Positions 43,255 through 51,038 of a stretch of DNA of 64,000 nt are shown piece after piece. The stretch is taken from the NCBI RefSeq assembly GCF_001191005.1, contig NZ_CP012201.1, positions 5,766,001 through 5,830,000 on the forward strand, written 5' to 3'. Below the pieces are notes generated by a model. It saw only the letters and a list, made by a program, of their open reading frames with translations, ran no database searches and was not told the origin of the DNA. The position numbers and the translations under genes are program-made. The stretch's first letter is position 1; each line of letters opens with the position of its first letter. Origin of the DNA: Massilia sp. NR 4-1 (GTDB taxonomy: Bacteria > Pseudomonadota > Gammaproteobacteria > Burkholderiales > Burkholderiaceae_D).

Positions 43255-43931
43255 GCTTCGCCGTCCGGCTTGCGCAGGCGGTAGCCGACGCCGCGCACCG
43301 CTTCGATGGCCACGCTGTCGGGCAGGTTCAGCTTCTTGCGCAGGCGCTGGATGCAGACATCGACCATATTCGTCTGCGGCTCGAAATCATAGCCCCACAC
43401 ATGTTCCAGGATCTGGGTGCGCGCGTAGACGCGGCCCGGGGAGCGCATCAGGTATTCCATCAGATTGAATTCGCGGCTGGTCAGCTCCACCGGCCGGCCA
43501 TCGACTTCGGCCACGCGGCTCAGTCGGTCCAGCTTGAGCGGTCCGACGCTCAGCACATTCTGGCGTTCGCCGCTGACCCGGCGCAGCAGGGCGTGGATGC
43601 GCGCCACCAGTTCCTCCACGAAGAAGGGTTTGGCCAGGTAATCGTCGGCGCCCAGGTTCAGGCCTTGCAGGCGGTCGTCCAGCTCATTGCGCGCGGTGAG
43701 CAGGATCACCGGCGTGTTGCGTCCTTCGCGCCGCAAGCCCTTGAGGATGGACAGGCCATCGCGCCCCGGCACCATCACATCGAGCAGGATCACATCGTAT
43801 TCGCGCGCCAGGGCGTAGTCGTAACCGAGATTGCCGTCTTCGCAATGATCGACAAGGAAGCCTTGCTCGCGCAGGCCGGCGCACACAAAGCTGGCGATGC
43901 GCTGTTCATCTTCTACCAGTAAGGCTTTCAT
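43251..43931 (-). CDS. OmpR/PhoB-family response regulator
   Basis: A 226-residue regulator. The receiver has VEDEQRI, the phospho-acceptor in VILLDVMVPGRDG, LTARNE and KPF; the winged helix carries RPVELTSREFNLMEYLMRSP and VDVCIQRLRKKL. The start at 43931 (MKALLVEDE) is the usual receiver N-terminus. It is the first gene of the regulator-kinase pair and is transcribed away from the repeat-protein gene across a 139-base region holding GATTAC-N6-GTAATC, a likely binding site. Confidence 0.92.
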   Translation of the reverse strand: MKALLVEDEQRIASFVCAGLREQGFLVDHCEDGNLGYDYALAREYDVILLDVMVPGRDGLSILKGLRREGRNTPVILLTARNELDDRLQGLNLGADDYLAKPFFVEELVARIHALLRRVSGERQNVLSVGPLKLDRLSRVAEVDGRPVELTSREFNLMEYLMRSPGRVYARTQILEHVWGYDFEPQTNMVDVCIQRLRKKLNLPDSVAIEAVRGVGYRLRKPDGEA

Positions 43932-43977
43932 AAGGGGGATTGTTGCTGATGGGTCGGAGGGCGTCAATGCGGCCTTC

Positions 43978-43995
43978 GATTACAGGATTGTAATC
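43978..43995. promoter_or_regulatory. Palindrome between response regulator and giant repeat protein
   Basis: GATTAC-AGGATT-GTAATC is a perfect 6-6-6 inverted repeat in the divergent region. It also contains GATT half-sites in direct order. It may be the response regulator's operator for one or both genes. Confidence 0.55.
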
Positions 43996-44070
43996 AATCT
44001 GTGGGCCGTTCTGTCATCTTTTGTTGATTTAATGCAAGGGTACTAAAACCCTCAGAAAGAGAAAAAGCCC

Positions 44071-47000
44071 ATGAGCATTGGAAGCTGGTTCAAGAAAAAC
44101 GTCGTCAAACCGATCGTGAAAGCGGTCGACAAGGTAGGCGACACCATGAAAGATATCGGCGGCGACCTGAATGGCATCGGCGATGCGTTCGAGTCGGTCG
44201 GCAAGGATATCGAAGGCGTGGCCAAGAAAGTGGCGGAACTGGGCTACACGAAAAAGAATCTCGGCGGCGGCAACGACAATTACACCGCCAGCTCGCTGGG
44301 CGCCAACATCATCCACGGCGAAAACGGCAACGATACCATTACGGTGACGGCCGGCGCCTACAACAATATCTACGGCGACGACGGCAACGATACGCTGGTG
44401 GTCAAGGTCGGCGGCTACAACCGCATCGACGGCGGCAATGGCGACGACACCATCCGCGTCGATGTGGGGGCCTACAACAAGATCAGCGGCGGCAACGGCA
44501 ACGACACAGTGACCGTGGCGGCCGGTGCGGCGGCCGATGTGGATCTGGGCCAGGGCAACAATACGCTGACCGTCAACAGCGCCTACAACGAGATCGATGC
44601 CGGCGACGGCGACGACCGCGTGACGGCCAACGGCGGCTGGAACGATATCGACCTGGATAACGGCAACAACACCGTCACCGCCAATGGCGGCGCGAATATC
44701 GTCAGCACCGGCAATGGCGCCGACAATATCAGCGTGGCCGGTGGTTCCAACAAGGTGGACGCGGGCGATGGCAACAACACCGTCAACGCCGGTGGGGCGT
44801 CGAACGTCATCAACACCGGCAACCACAACGACGTGGTGACGGCCGATGGCGCCAGCAACGTCATCAACACCAATGGTGGCGACGACCGTATCACGGTGAG
44901 GGCGGCCAGCAATGTGATCAACGCCGGCGATGGCAACAACAATGTCAGCGCCGCGGGCGGCAATAACAACATCACGGCTGGCGGCGGCGATGATACCATC
45001 CGCGCCGATGGCGCGGCCAACCAGGTCAAGGCAGGAGACGGCAATAACAATATCACCGTCAACGGTGCCTCCAACACCGTCAACGCTGGCCGTGGCAACG
45101 ACAGCATTACCGCCAACGGCGGCGCCAATATCATCGATGCGGGTGACGGCGGCAATAACGTCACGCTGAACGGCGCGGCCAATAAGCTGAGCAGCGGCAG
45201 CGGCAACGACAAGGTGACGGCAGCCGGCGGCGCCAACATCATTAACACCGGCGGCGGCGACGATAATGTGCAGGCCATCGGCGGCGCCAACATCATCACC
45301 GCAGGCGGCGGCCGCGACACCATCGTCGGCCTGGGCGGCGCCAATGTCATCACAGCCAGCGACGGCAACGACAGCGTGGTTGCCGGCGGCGGGGCCAACG
45401 TGGTGGTGGAAGAGGGCGGCGGCAGCAGCATCGTGCTGGGTGGCCTGCTGAACGTGGCCTATACCGGCGGTGCCAATAACAAGGTCGGCGCGCTGGGCGA
45501 CACCAATGCCCTGGTCAGCAACCAGGGCGGCAATATCGAAGCGGCTCTGGGCCTGAACAATGTCATGCTGGCCAACGGCAGCGGCAATACCCTGCTGGGC
45601 GTGGGCAGCGGCAATCTGGTGGCGAGCACCGTGGGCGGCAATACCGCCGTTGCTATCGGCGGCGCCAATGTGGTGCTGACGGAATTGGGCGGCATGGTCA
45701 AGGCGGCCAGCGGCGGCTTGGGCAAGGTGCTGGCCGATGTCATGCCGAGCAAGGACGCGGCCAAGGCCGTGAGCAATGCCACCGGTAAGCTGACTGCCGC
45801 CATCAACAGCGGCGTGGGCAACGATGCCGTGGTGGCGCTGGGTGGCACCAATGTGGTCTACACCGGCGGCGGCAAGGACGTGGTGACGGCCGTTGGCGGC
45901 AACAATATCGTGCTGGCGAACGGCGGAGACAATATCACCACCGCCATCGGCAGCAATAATATCGTGGTCAACACGGCCGGCGACAATGTGGTGACGGCGG
46001 CCGGTTCGGTGAACGTGATCGTGACCGGCCTGGGCGAGGGCGTGGCCGATGTGGGCGCGAAGCTGGGCAGCGCCGCCGGCGGCGTGACCAAGGCCGTGAC
46101 CACCTTCATCGGCAACAGCCTGGCCAGCAGCGCCGGCAACGATGTGGTGACGGCGGTCGGCTCCACCAATGTGATCTATACCGGCGGCGGCAACGACGTG
46201 GCGACCGCCATCGGCGCCAATAACGTGGTGTGGAGCGGCACCGGCAACGATACGGCCACCGTGATCGGCGCGCGCAACGTGGTCTGGGCCGATGCCGGCG
46301 CGGACACCGTGACGGCGGCGGGCGCGAACAACCTGGTCGTGGCCGGCAACTATGCCGAGACGGCGGCGACCGCCGTTGGCTTGCTCGACTCCATCACCGC
46401 CGGCGTGGCGGCCACCAACCTGGTCGGCAAGGCCGGCTTGTCCGGCGCGGCTTCCAACCAGTCGGGCCGCGACGTTATCACGGCCTTCGGCAAGAACAAC
46501 GTGCTGGTGGGCGGCAGCGCCGACAGCACTGTGACGGCGGTGGGCATGAACAACCTGGCCGTGACCGGCGCGGGCAATGACGTGGTGACGGCCGTGGGCA
46601 GCAAGTCCGGCATCGCCACCGGTGCCGGCAACGACGTGGTGACTGTGATCGGCCAGTACGATGTGGTGGCGGCAGGCGAAGGCCGCAACGTTGTCACCGC
46701 GCTGGGCAAGGGCAATCTGGTAGAAGGCGGTAGCGGCGACGACGTGCTGACCGCGCTGGCTTTCGGCACGGCGGCCAAGGCGGTCAATGTCAACGGCAAC
46801 CTGCTGGTGGCGGGCGACGGCAACAACGTCGCCACCGTGGTCGGCAAGGACAACGCCGTCATCACCGGCAGCGGCAAGGATACCCTGGTGATGGTCAGCT
46901 ACGGCGGCGGCAACGAGAAAACCAGCACCACCCAGCCGGAAGGCTCGCAGCAGACCACCACCAGCACCACCAAGGGCAGCACCCAGTTCAACCTGGGCTG

Positions 47001-48696
47001 GACCGGCGCCGGTGACGACACCGCTGTCGTGTATGGCGACCACAATGTGGTGCTGGCCGATTCCGGCAACGATTTCCTGCTGGTGGTGAACGCGGGCAGC
47101 ACCTTGAGCTACGCCAGCAAGACCACCGAAGCCATCGAGGGTTCGGACAAGGCACAGACCACCAAGGACACCAAAGTCAGCATCGACACCGGCATGAACT
47201 TCGTCCACGCCGGCGACGGCAACGACACCATGATCCTGGCGGGCACCACCACCATCGGCATGGGCGGCAACGGCAATGACCTGATCGTCTCCTCCGGCCA
47301 GAACAATGTGGCGGTGGGCGGCGCCGGCAACGACACCATCATCGGCCTGGCCGAGATCACGGTATTCAACGCCGCCGAAGCCATCGTGGAAAACGATTAC
47401 GAGTCGGCGGGCGACTGGGTGGGCGCGGCCATGAATGCCAATTTCATCCGCTCGCAATATGGCGCGCTGTCCAAGGGCGAGCTGGGCAAGCTGAACCTGG
47501 TCGGCAATGTGATCGTCGGCGGCGACGGCGACGACACCATTTTTGCCACCAACGCGGGCAGCTATGTGGGCGGCGGTAAAGGCAACGACACCATGATGGG
47601 CCTGGGCTGGGGCGTGATCGACCATCTGCTGGTGGGCAAGACCAATACCCTGAACGGCGTGTGGAAGGATGCCGGCGCGGGCTTCGACGCCGTGACCAAA
47701 TACATGAATACGGCGCTGGGCGAGGAGCTGACTAAAGGCTGGAACAGCATCGCCACCAATATGAAGGCTGAACTGAACAAGGCGACGGCCAATGCCGGCT
47801 CGCTGGTCGATGGCCTGAACAAGGCGGGCAATGATGCCGTGGCGGGCATTACCAATGCGGCGGGTCTGTCCTCTGCCGACTTCGATATCGCCAATCCGCT
47901 GAAGAACGCATTGAACACGGCCAAGGGCGGCTTGAACTCGGCCATCAACGGCATCGGCAGCGGCGTGGAAGCGGTGGCCGATGCCGACGTGGGCACGGCG
48001 CTGTCGGATGCGGCGTCCTGGCTGGGCGATGCGCTGAAGACCGCCTCCAATGCCAGCGGCGACGGCGTCGACTGGCTGGGCAAGACCCTGGGCGTGAATC
48101 TGCACCTGAGCGAATTCAAGGGCGCGGACTTCTTCATCGCCGGCTTGCTGGCCTACACCCTGGGCTATAAGTACGCGGGCAATAACCGCCTGTTCGGCGG
48201 CGCTGGCGACGATACCTTCTATAGCGGCATGGGCAACGATGACCTGTACGGCGGCGAGGGCAAGGACGTATATGTGATGTCGATGGGCGACGGCAAGGAC
48301 ACCATCCACGAGACGGCCGGCGGCAACGACATCCTCAAGTTCAGCGCCAACAAGCTGTTCTCGAAGGTGACGATGAGCGCCGACAAAGTGAAGACCAATA
48401 TCGAGGGTTCCGACCTGGTCATCAACTACGTCGATGGCGGCAAGTCCTACGCGCGCCTGACCGTGGCCGATTACGCCAAAGTCAATGTGCAGGAGCTGGA
48501 CCTGGTGGACGCCAGCGGCAAGACCGTGGCCGCGCTCACCATGGCGCAGCTGGTGGCGCAGGCGGAGCAGGGCGGCTCATATGAGATGGCGTCGGTCTGG
48601 ACCGCCGACCGTCTGCACGACTTCGCCGACCTGCTGCAGGCTTCCATCACGGGCGGCAGCAGCGCCGTACAGTTGGTGGGTGTGCAGCATGCCTGA
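44071..48696 (+). CDS. Giant calcium-binding-type (RTX-like) beta-roll repeat protein
   Basis: A 1541-residue, Gly/Asn/Asp/Ala-rich protein without Sec signal. Residues 1-75 are helical and charged (WFKKNVVKPIVKAVDKVGD). Residues 76-439 are 20 tandem units, four of 19 and sixteen of 18 residues, each an Asn-bearing half (GGANIITA) plus an RTX-like half (GxGxDxUxx). Similar units recur near 591-644, 697-750 and 807-896, separated by helical inserts. A long helical stretch (about 1190-1365) precedes canonical RTX nonapeptides (GGAGDDTFYSGMGNDDLYGG) and a 100-residue C-terminal cap. Such C-terminal RTX proteins leave by type I secretion and fold with calcium; no secretion genes are nearby. Surface layer, adhesin or biofilm matrix roles are possible. 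Only a weak ribosome-binding site (GAGAAA) is seen. Confidence 0.85.
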   Translation: MSIGSWFKKNVVKPIVKAVDKVGDTMKDIGGDLNGIGDAFESVGKDIEGVAKKVAELGYTKKNLGGGNDNYTASSLGANIIHGENGNDTITVTAGAYNNIYGDDGNDTLVVKVGGYNRIDGGNGDDTIRVDVGAYNKISGGNGNDTVTVAAGAAADVDLGQGNNTLTVNSAYNEIDAGDGDDRVTANGGWNDIDLDNGNNTVTANGGANIVSTGNGADNISVAGGSNKVDAGDGNNTVNAGGASNVINTGNHNDVVTADGASNVINTNGGDDRITVRAASNVINAGDGNNNVSAAGGNNNITAGGGDDTIRADGAANQVKAGDGNNNITVNGASNTVNAGRGNDSITANGGANIIDAGDGGNNVTLNGAANKLSSGSGNDKVTAAGGANIINTGGGDDNVQAIGGANIITAGGGRDTIVGLGGANVITASDGNDSVVAGGGANVVVEEGGGSSIVLGGLLNVAYTGGANNKVGALGDTNALVSNQGGNIEAALGLNNVMLANGSGNTLLGVGSGNLVASTVGGNTAVAIGGANVVLTELGGMVKAASGGLGKVLADVMPSKDAAKAVSNATGKLTAAINSGVGNDAVVALGGTNVVYTGGGKDVVTAVGGNNIVLANGGDNITTAIGSNNIVVNTAGDNVVTAAGSVNVIVTGLGEGVADVGAKLGSAAGGVTKAVTTFIGNSLASSAGNDVVTAVGSTNVIYTGGGNDVATAIGANNVVWSGTGNDTATVIGARNVVWADAGADTVTAAGANNLVVAGNYAETAATAVGLLDSITAGVAATNLVGKAGLSGAASNQSGRDVITAFGKNNVLVGGSADSTVTAVGMNNLAVTGAGNDVVTAVGSKSGIATGAGNDVVTVIGQYDVVAAGEGRNVVTALGKGNLVEGGSGDDVLTALAFGTAAKAVNVNGNLLVAGDGNNVATVVGKDNAVITGSGKDTLVMVSYGGGNEKTSTTQPEGSQQTTTSTTKGSTQFNLGWTGAGDDTAVVYGDHNVVLADSGNDFLLVVNAGSTLSYASKTTEAIEGSDKAQTTKDTKVSIDTGMNFVHAGDGNDTMILAGTTTIGMGGNGNDLIVSSGQNNVAVGGAGNDTIIGLAEITVFNAAEAIVENDYESAGDWVGAAMNANFIRSQYGALSKGELGKLNLVGNVIVGGDGDDTIFATNAGSYVGGGKGNDTMMGLGWGVIDHLLVGKTNTLNGVWKDAGAGFDAVTKYMNTALGEELTKGWNSIATNMKAELNKATANAGSLVDGLNKAGNDAVAGITNAAGLSSADFDIANPLKNALNTAKGGLNSAINGIGSGVEAVADADVGTALSDAASWLGDALKTASNASGDGVDWLGKTLGVNLHLSEFKGADFFIAGLLAYTLGYKYAGNNRLFGGAGDDTFYSGMGNDDLYGGEGKDVYVMSMGDGKDTIHETAGGNDILKFSANKLFSKVTMSADKVKTNIEGSDLVINYVDGGKSYARLTVADYAKVNVQELDLVDASGKTVAALTMAQLVAQAEQGGSYEMASVWTADRLHDFADLLQASITGGSSAVQLVGVQHA
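44296..45387 (+). repeat. Tandem coding repeat, 20 units of 54-57 bases
   Basis: The DNA encoding residues 76-439 is 4 units of 57 bases then 16 units of 54 bases. Units are diverged at the nucleotide level but keep codon patterns such as GGCGGCGCCAA(C/T)AT and GGCAACGA(C/T). The Asn codon at unit position 4 is kept in 19 of 20 units. Confidence 0.85.
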
Positions 48697-48724
48697 CGCG
48701 GCATAAGCGGGATAAGCGGCATGG

Positions 48725-48774
48725 GCAAGCTGGTACAATGTCGGTCTCTTTTGACCGGCGCCGTACCAGCTTGC
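48725..48774. other. Long stem-loop downstream of the repeat-protein gene
   Basis: GCAAGCTGGTAC (48725-48736) pairs perfectly with 48763-48774, and an inner stem GGTC/GACC closes a 6-base loop of TCTTTT. There is no T tract, so it may be a factor-dependent terminator or a structured 3' end. Between 48697 and 48860 no gene is seen. Confidence 0.6.
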
Positions 48775-48824
48775 TCTTCCCGGGCCGTCATAAGAAAAAA
48801 ATTGTTGACAGGCGCGGGATTCGG

Positions 48825-48854
48825 TTGACGCGCCTTAACTTGCCGCCCTATAGT
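48825..48854 (+). promoter_or_regulatory. Promoter of the zapA operon
   Basis: TTGACG (48825-48830), 18 bases, TATAGT (48849-48854). A further TTGACA lies at 48805. The start site expected seven bases after the -10 coincides with the ATG at 48861, implying a leaderless or very short-leader mRNA. Confidence 0.6.
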
Positions 48855-48860
48855 TGCGGG

Positions 48861-49118
48861 ATGATTTCAGACTTCCAAGAACTTTCAGACAAAATCGACC
48901 AGTTGGCTGAGCTGACGCTGACGCTGCGCCGCGAGAATTCGCAGCTGCGCCAGGCGAATGCGGCCCTCGTCGCCGAGAGCATTGCGAATCAGCGCCGTCT
49001 GGGCGAGGCCCATGCGCGGGTGCAGGCTTTGCTGGAGAAGATTGCGCCGCCGGAGACTGCAACGTCCGAGACGCCGGCTGCCGAAGCTGAAGATGCGCTG
49101 ACGAAAGGTGAGCAATGA
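48861..49118 (+). CDS. Short coiled-coil protein upstream of zapA (ZapB/SlyX-like)
   Basis: An 85-residue protein. Residues 3-62 form a continuous heptad-rich coiled coil (FQELSDKIDQLAELTLTLRR, then ENSQLRQANAALVAESIANQ) and the last 25 are acidic and disordered. A protein of this kind regularly precedes zapA in betaproteobacteria and may act with it at the division ring like ZapB; that is inference. Its stop overlaps the zapA start (ATGA, 49115-49118). No Shine-Dalgarno sequence is visible, and the promoter -10 box ends six bases before the ATG. Confidence 0.75.
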   Translation: MISDFQELSDKIDQLAELTLTLRRENSQLRQANAALVAESIANQRRLGEAHARVQALLEKIAPPETATSETPAAEAEDALTKGEQ

Positions 49119-49426
49119 TACAGCTGGATGTCAGCATCATGGGCCAGCCCTATCGCCTGGCCTGCAAGGAAAGCGAGGAGCGCGCGCTGCGCGAAGCGGC
49201 CAGCCTGCTGGACAAGAAGATGTCGGGCATCCGCGATGCCGGCAAAGTCAAGGGCAATGACCGTATCGCGGTGATGGCCGCCCTCGGCATGGCCGCCGAA
49301 TTCCTCACGGCGAAATCGCCGCAAGGCCCGCTGTCCGATATGTCGCTGCTGGAAGTGCAGCAGAAGATCGCCGCCATGCAGAAGGTCCTGGACGGCGCCC
49401 TGACCCCGCAAGAAAATCTCTTCTAA
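49115..49426 (+). CDS. zapA: Cell division protein ZapA
   Basis: A 103-residue protein matching ZapA: an N-terminal small domain (LDVSIMGQPYRLACKESEERALREA) and a C-terminal coiled coil for dimer and tetramer formation. It binds FtsZ and bundles its filaments at the division site. Translationally coupled to the upstream coiled-coil gene and followed by the 6S RNA gene, the usual order in proteobacteria. Confidence 0.9.
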   Translation: MIQLDVSIMGQPYRLACKESEERALREAASLLDKKMSGIRDAGKVKGNDRIAVMAALGMAAEFLTAKSPQGPLSDMSLLEVQQKIAAMQKVLDGALTPQENLF

Positions 49427-49474
49427 TTGGCCGAAAAGACTTCCTTTGCGGGAGCGGGAGGAGTAAACTGCTGT

Positions 49475-49655
49475 CACCCTGCAGTGTTCGCGATTGTCAT
49501 ATATTCCTTGAACCATTTACATGCATCGGTTGCGGGAATTTGCTCGGCGGGCGTGAGCGTCGCTAGTCCGATGAACCCGAAGCTGAACTAACTGCAACCA
49601 CCTTGAACCGTAAGGTTCGGGATGCCGGCATAGCGGCACAGGCGGGGCACTTATT
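49475..49655 (+). ncRNA. ssrS: 6S RNA
   Basis: The gene lies directly downstream of zapA, the standard place for ssrS. The sequence keeps recognisable 6S blocks: TGTTCGCG near the 5' end, the 3' segment ACCACCTTGAACCGTAAGG (E. coli has CACCTTGAACCAAGGG), and GATGCCGGCATAGCGGCA before the closing stem (CCCTGCAGTG near 49477 against GCACAGGCGGGG near 49638). The RNA mimics an open promoter and holds sigma-70 RNA polymerase in stationary phase. Ends are approximate; a TAAACT -10 box lies at 49464. A terminator follows. Confidence 0.87.
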
Positions 49656-49661
49656 CCGAAG

Positions 49662-49699
49662 AACGGTTGCCTGCATCTCACGATGCGCAACCGTTTTTT
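49662..49699 (+). terminator. Rho-independent terminator of the 6S RNA gene
   Basis: AACGGTTGC (49662-49670) pairs with GCAACCGTT (49687-49695), with an inner GCATC/GATGC stem, and runs into a T tract. Confidence 0.88.
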
Positions 49700-49727
49700 T
49701 ACGTCCACCGTTTCGGGAGGAAGGCTT

Positions 49728-50189
<462 letters not shown>

Positions 50190-50198
50190 ACAAAGCCG

Positions 50199-51002
50199 AT
50201 GGATTGGGGACTGGTTTTGATCCTGCTCGCCATGGGTGCGGCAGGCGGTTTTGCAGCGGGTCTGCTGGGCATAGGTGGCGGCATGGTGCTGGTGCCTTTC
50301 ATTACGATGATTTTCACCGCGCGCGGTTTCGCGCCCGAGCTGGTGGTGCATATGGCGATTGCCACGTCGCTGGCGACGATCTTGTTTACCTCCGTATCCT
50401 CGGTGCGCGCCCATCACAAGATGAAGGCGGTGCAGTGGCGCATTGTGGCCCTGCTGACGCCGGGCATCGTGCTCGGTTCCTGGGTGGGACCGTGGATCGC
50501 CAAGCAGATGAATTCCTCGGCGCTGGCGCTGTTCTTCGGTATCTTCATTACCTTCTCCGCAACCCAGATGCTGCTGGGTAAAAAACCTTCCGCCGCGCGC
50601 GAGCTGCCCGGCACGGGCGGCATGTTCGCCGCCGGCGGCGCAATCGGCGTGGTGTCGGGGCTGGTGGGCGCGGGCGGCGGCTTCCTCTCGGTGCCGTTCA
50701 TGAGCTGGTGTAATGTGAAGATCCACAATGCGGTCGCCACCAGCGCGGCGCTGGGCTTTCCGATTGCGCTGGCCGGCACGCTGTCGAATATCTACTTTGG
50801 CTGGGGCGAGCCGGGATTGCCGGAACACTCGCTGGGCTTTATTTATGTGCCGGCCCTGCTGGTGATCGTCGCCGCCAGCATGAGCATGGCGCCGCTCGGC
50901 GCGCGCACAGCGCACCGCCTGCCGGTGGCCACGCTGCGCAAGGTGTTCGCCGTCATCCTCTACTTCCTGGCGGCGTATATGCTGTGGAAGGCCTTCCACT
51001 GA
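50199..51002 (+). CDS. TSUP-family permease (TauE/SafE type)
   Basis: A 267-residue membrane protein with about eight helices. GLLGIGGGMVLVPFI and GLVGAGGGFLSVPFMSW are the two inverted-repeat motifs of the TauE/SafE family, which move sulfite, sulfoacetate or related anions. Substrate unknown. It lies nine bases after the EVE gene and ends at a bidirectional terminator. Confidence 0.9.
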   Translation: MDWGLVLILLAMGAAGGFAAGLLGIGGGMVLVPFITMIFTARGFAPELVVHMAIATSLATILFTSVSSVRAHHKMKAVQWRIVALLTPGIVLGSWVGPWIAKQMNSSALALFFGIFITFSATQMLLGKKPSAARELPGTGGMFAAGGAIGVVSGLVGAGGGFLSVPFMSWCNVKIHNAVATSAALGFPIALAGTLSNIYFGWGEPGLPEHSLGFIYVPALLVIVAASMSMAPLGARTAHRLPVATLRKVFAVILYFLAAYMLWKAFH

Positions 51003-51007
51003 AGGCG

Positions 51008-51038
51008 TAAAAAAGGCCGCTCGAAGCGGCCATTTTTT
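51008..51038. terminator. Bidirectional rho-independent terminator
   Basis: GGCCGCT-CGA-AGCGGCC (51015-51031) is flanked by an A tract on the left and a T tract on the right. It serves the convergent TSUP and YdeP-like genes; the T tract overlaps the stop codon of the latter. Confidence 0.9.

Noticed and set aside
44296..45387. Regular 54-bp spaced repeats resembling a CRISPR array
   Set aside because: The repeats are in frame, diverged, and encode the beta-roll units; there are no conserved direct repeats with unique spacers.
44029..48309. A 1426-codon open frame on the minus strand opposite the giant repeat protein
   Set aside because: It exists because the Gly/Asn/Asp/Ala codon repeats have few stop codons when read in reverse. 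The product is low-complexity, has no ribosome-binding site, and the plus-strand frame has clear RTX motifs and a proper start and stop.
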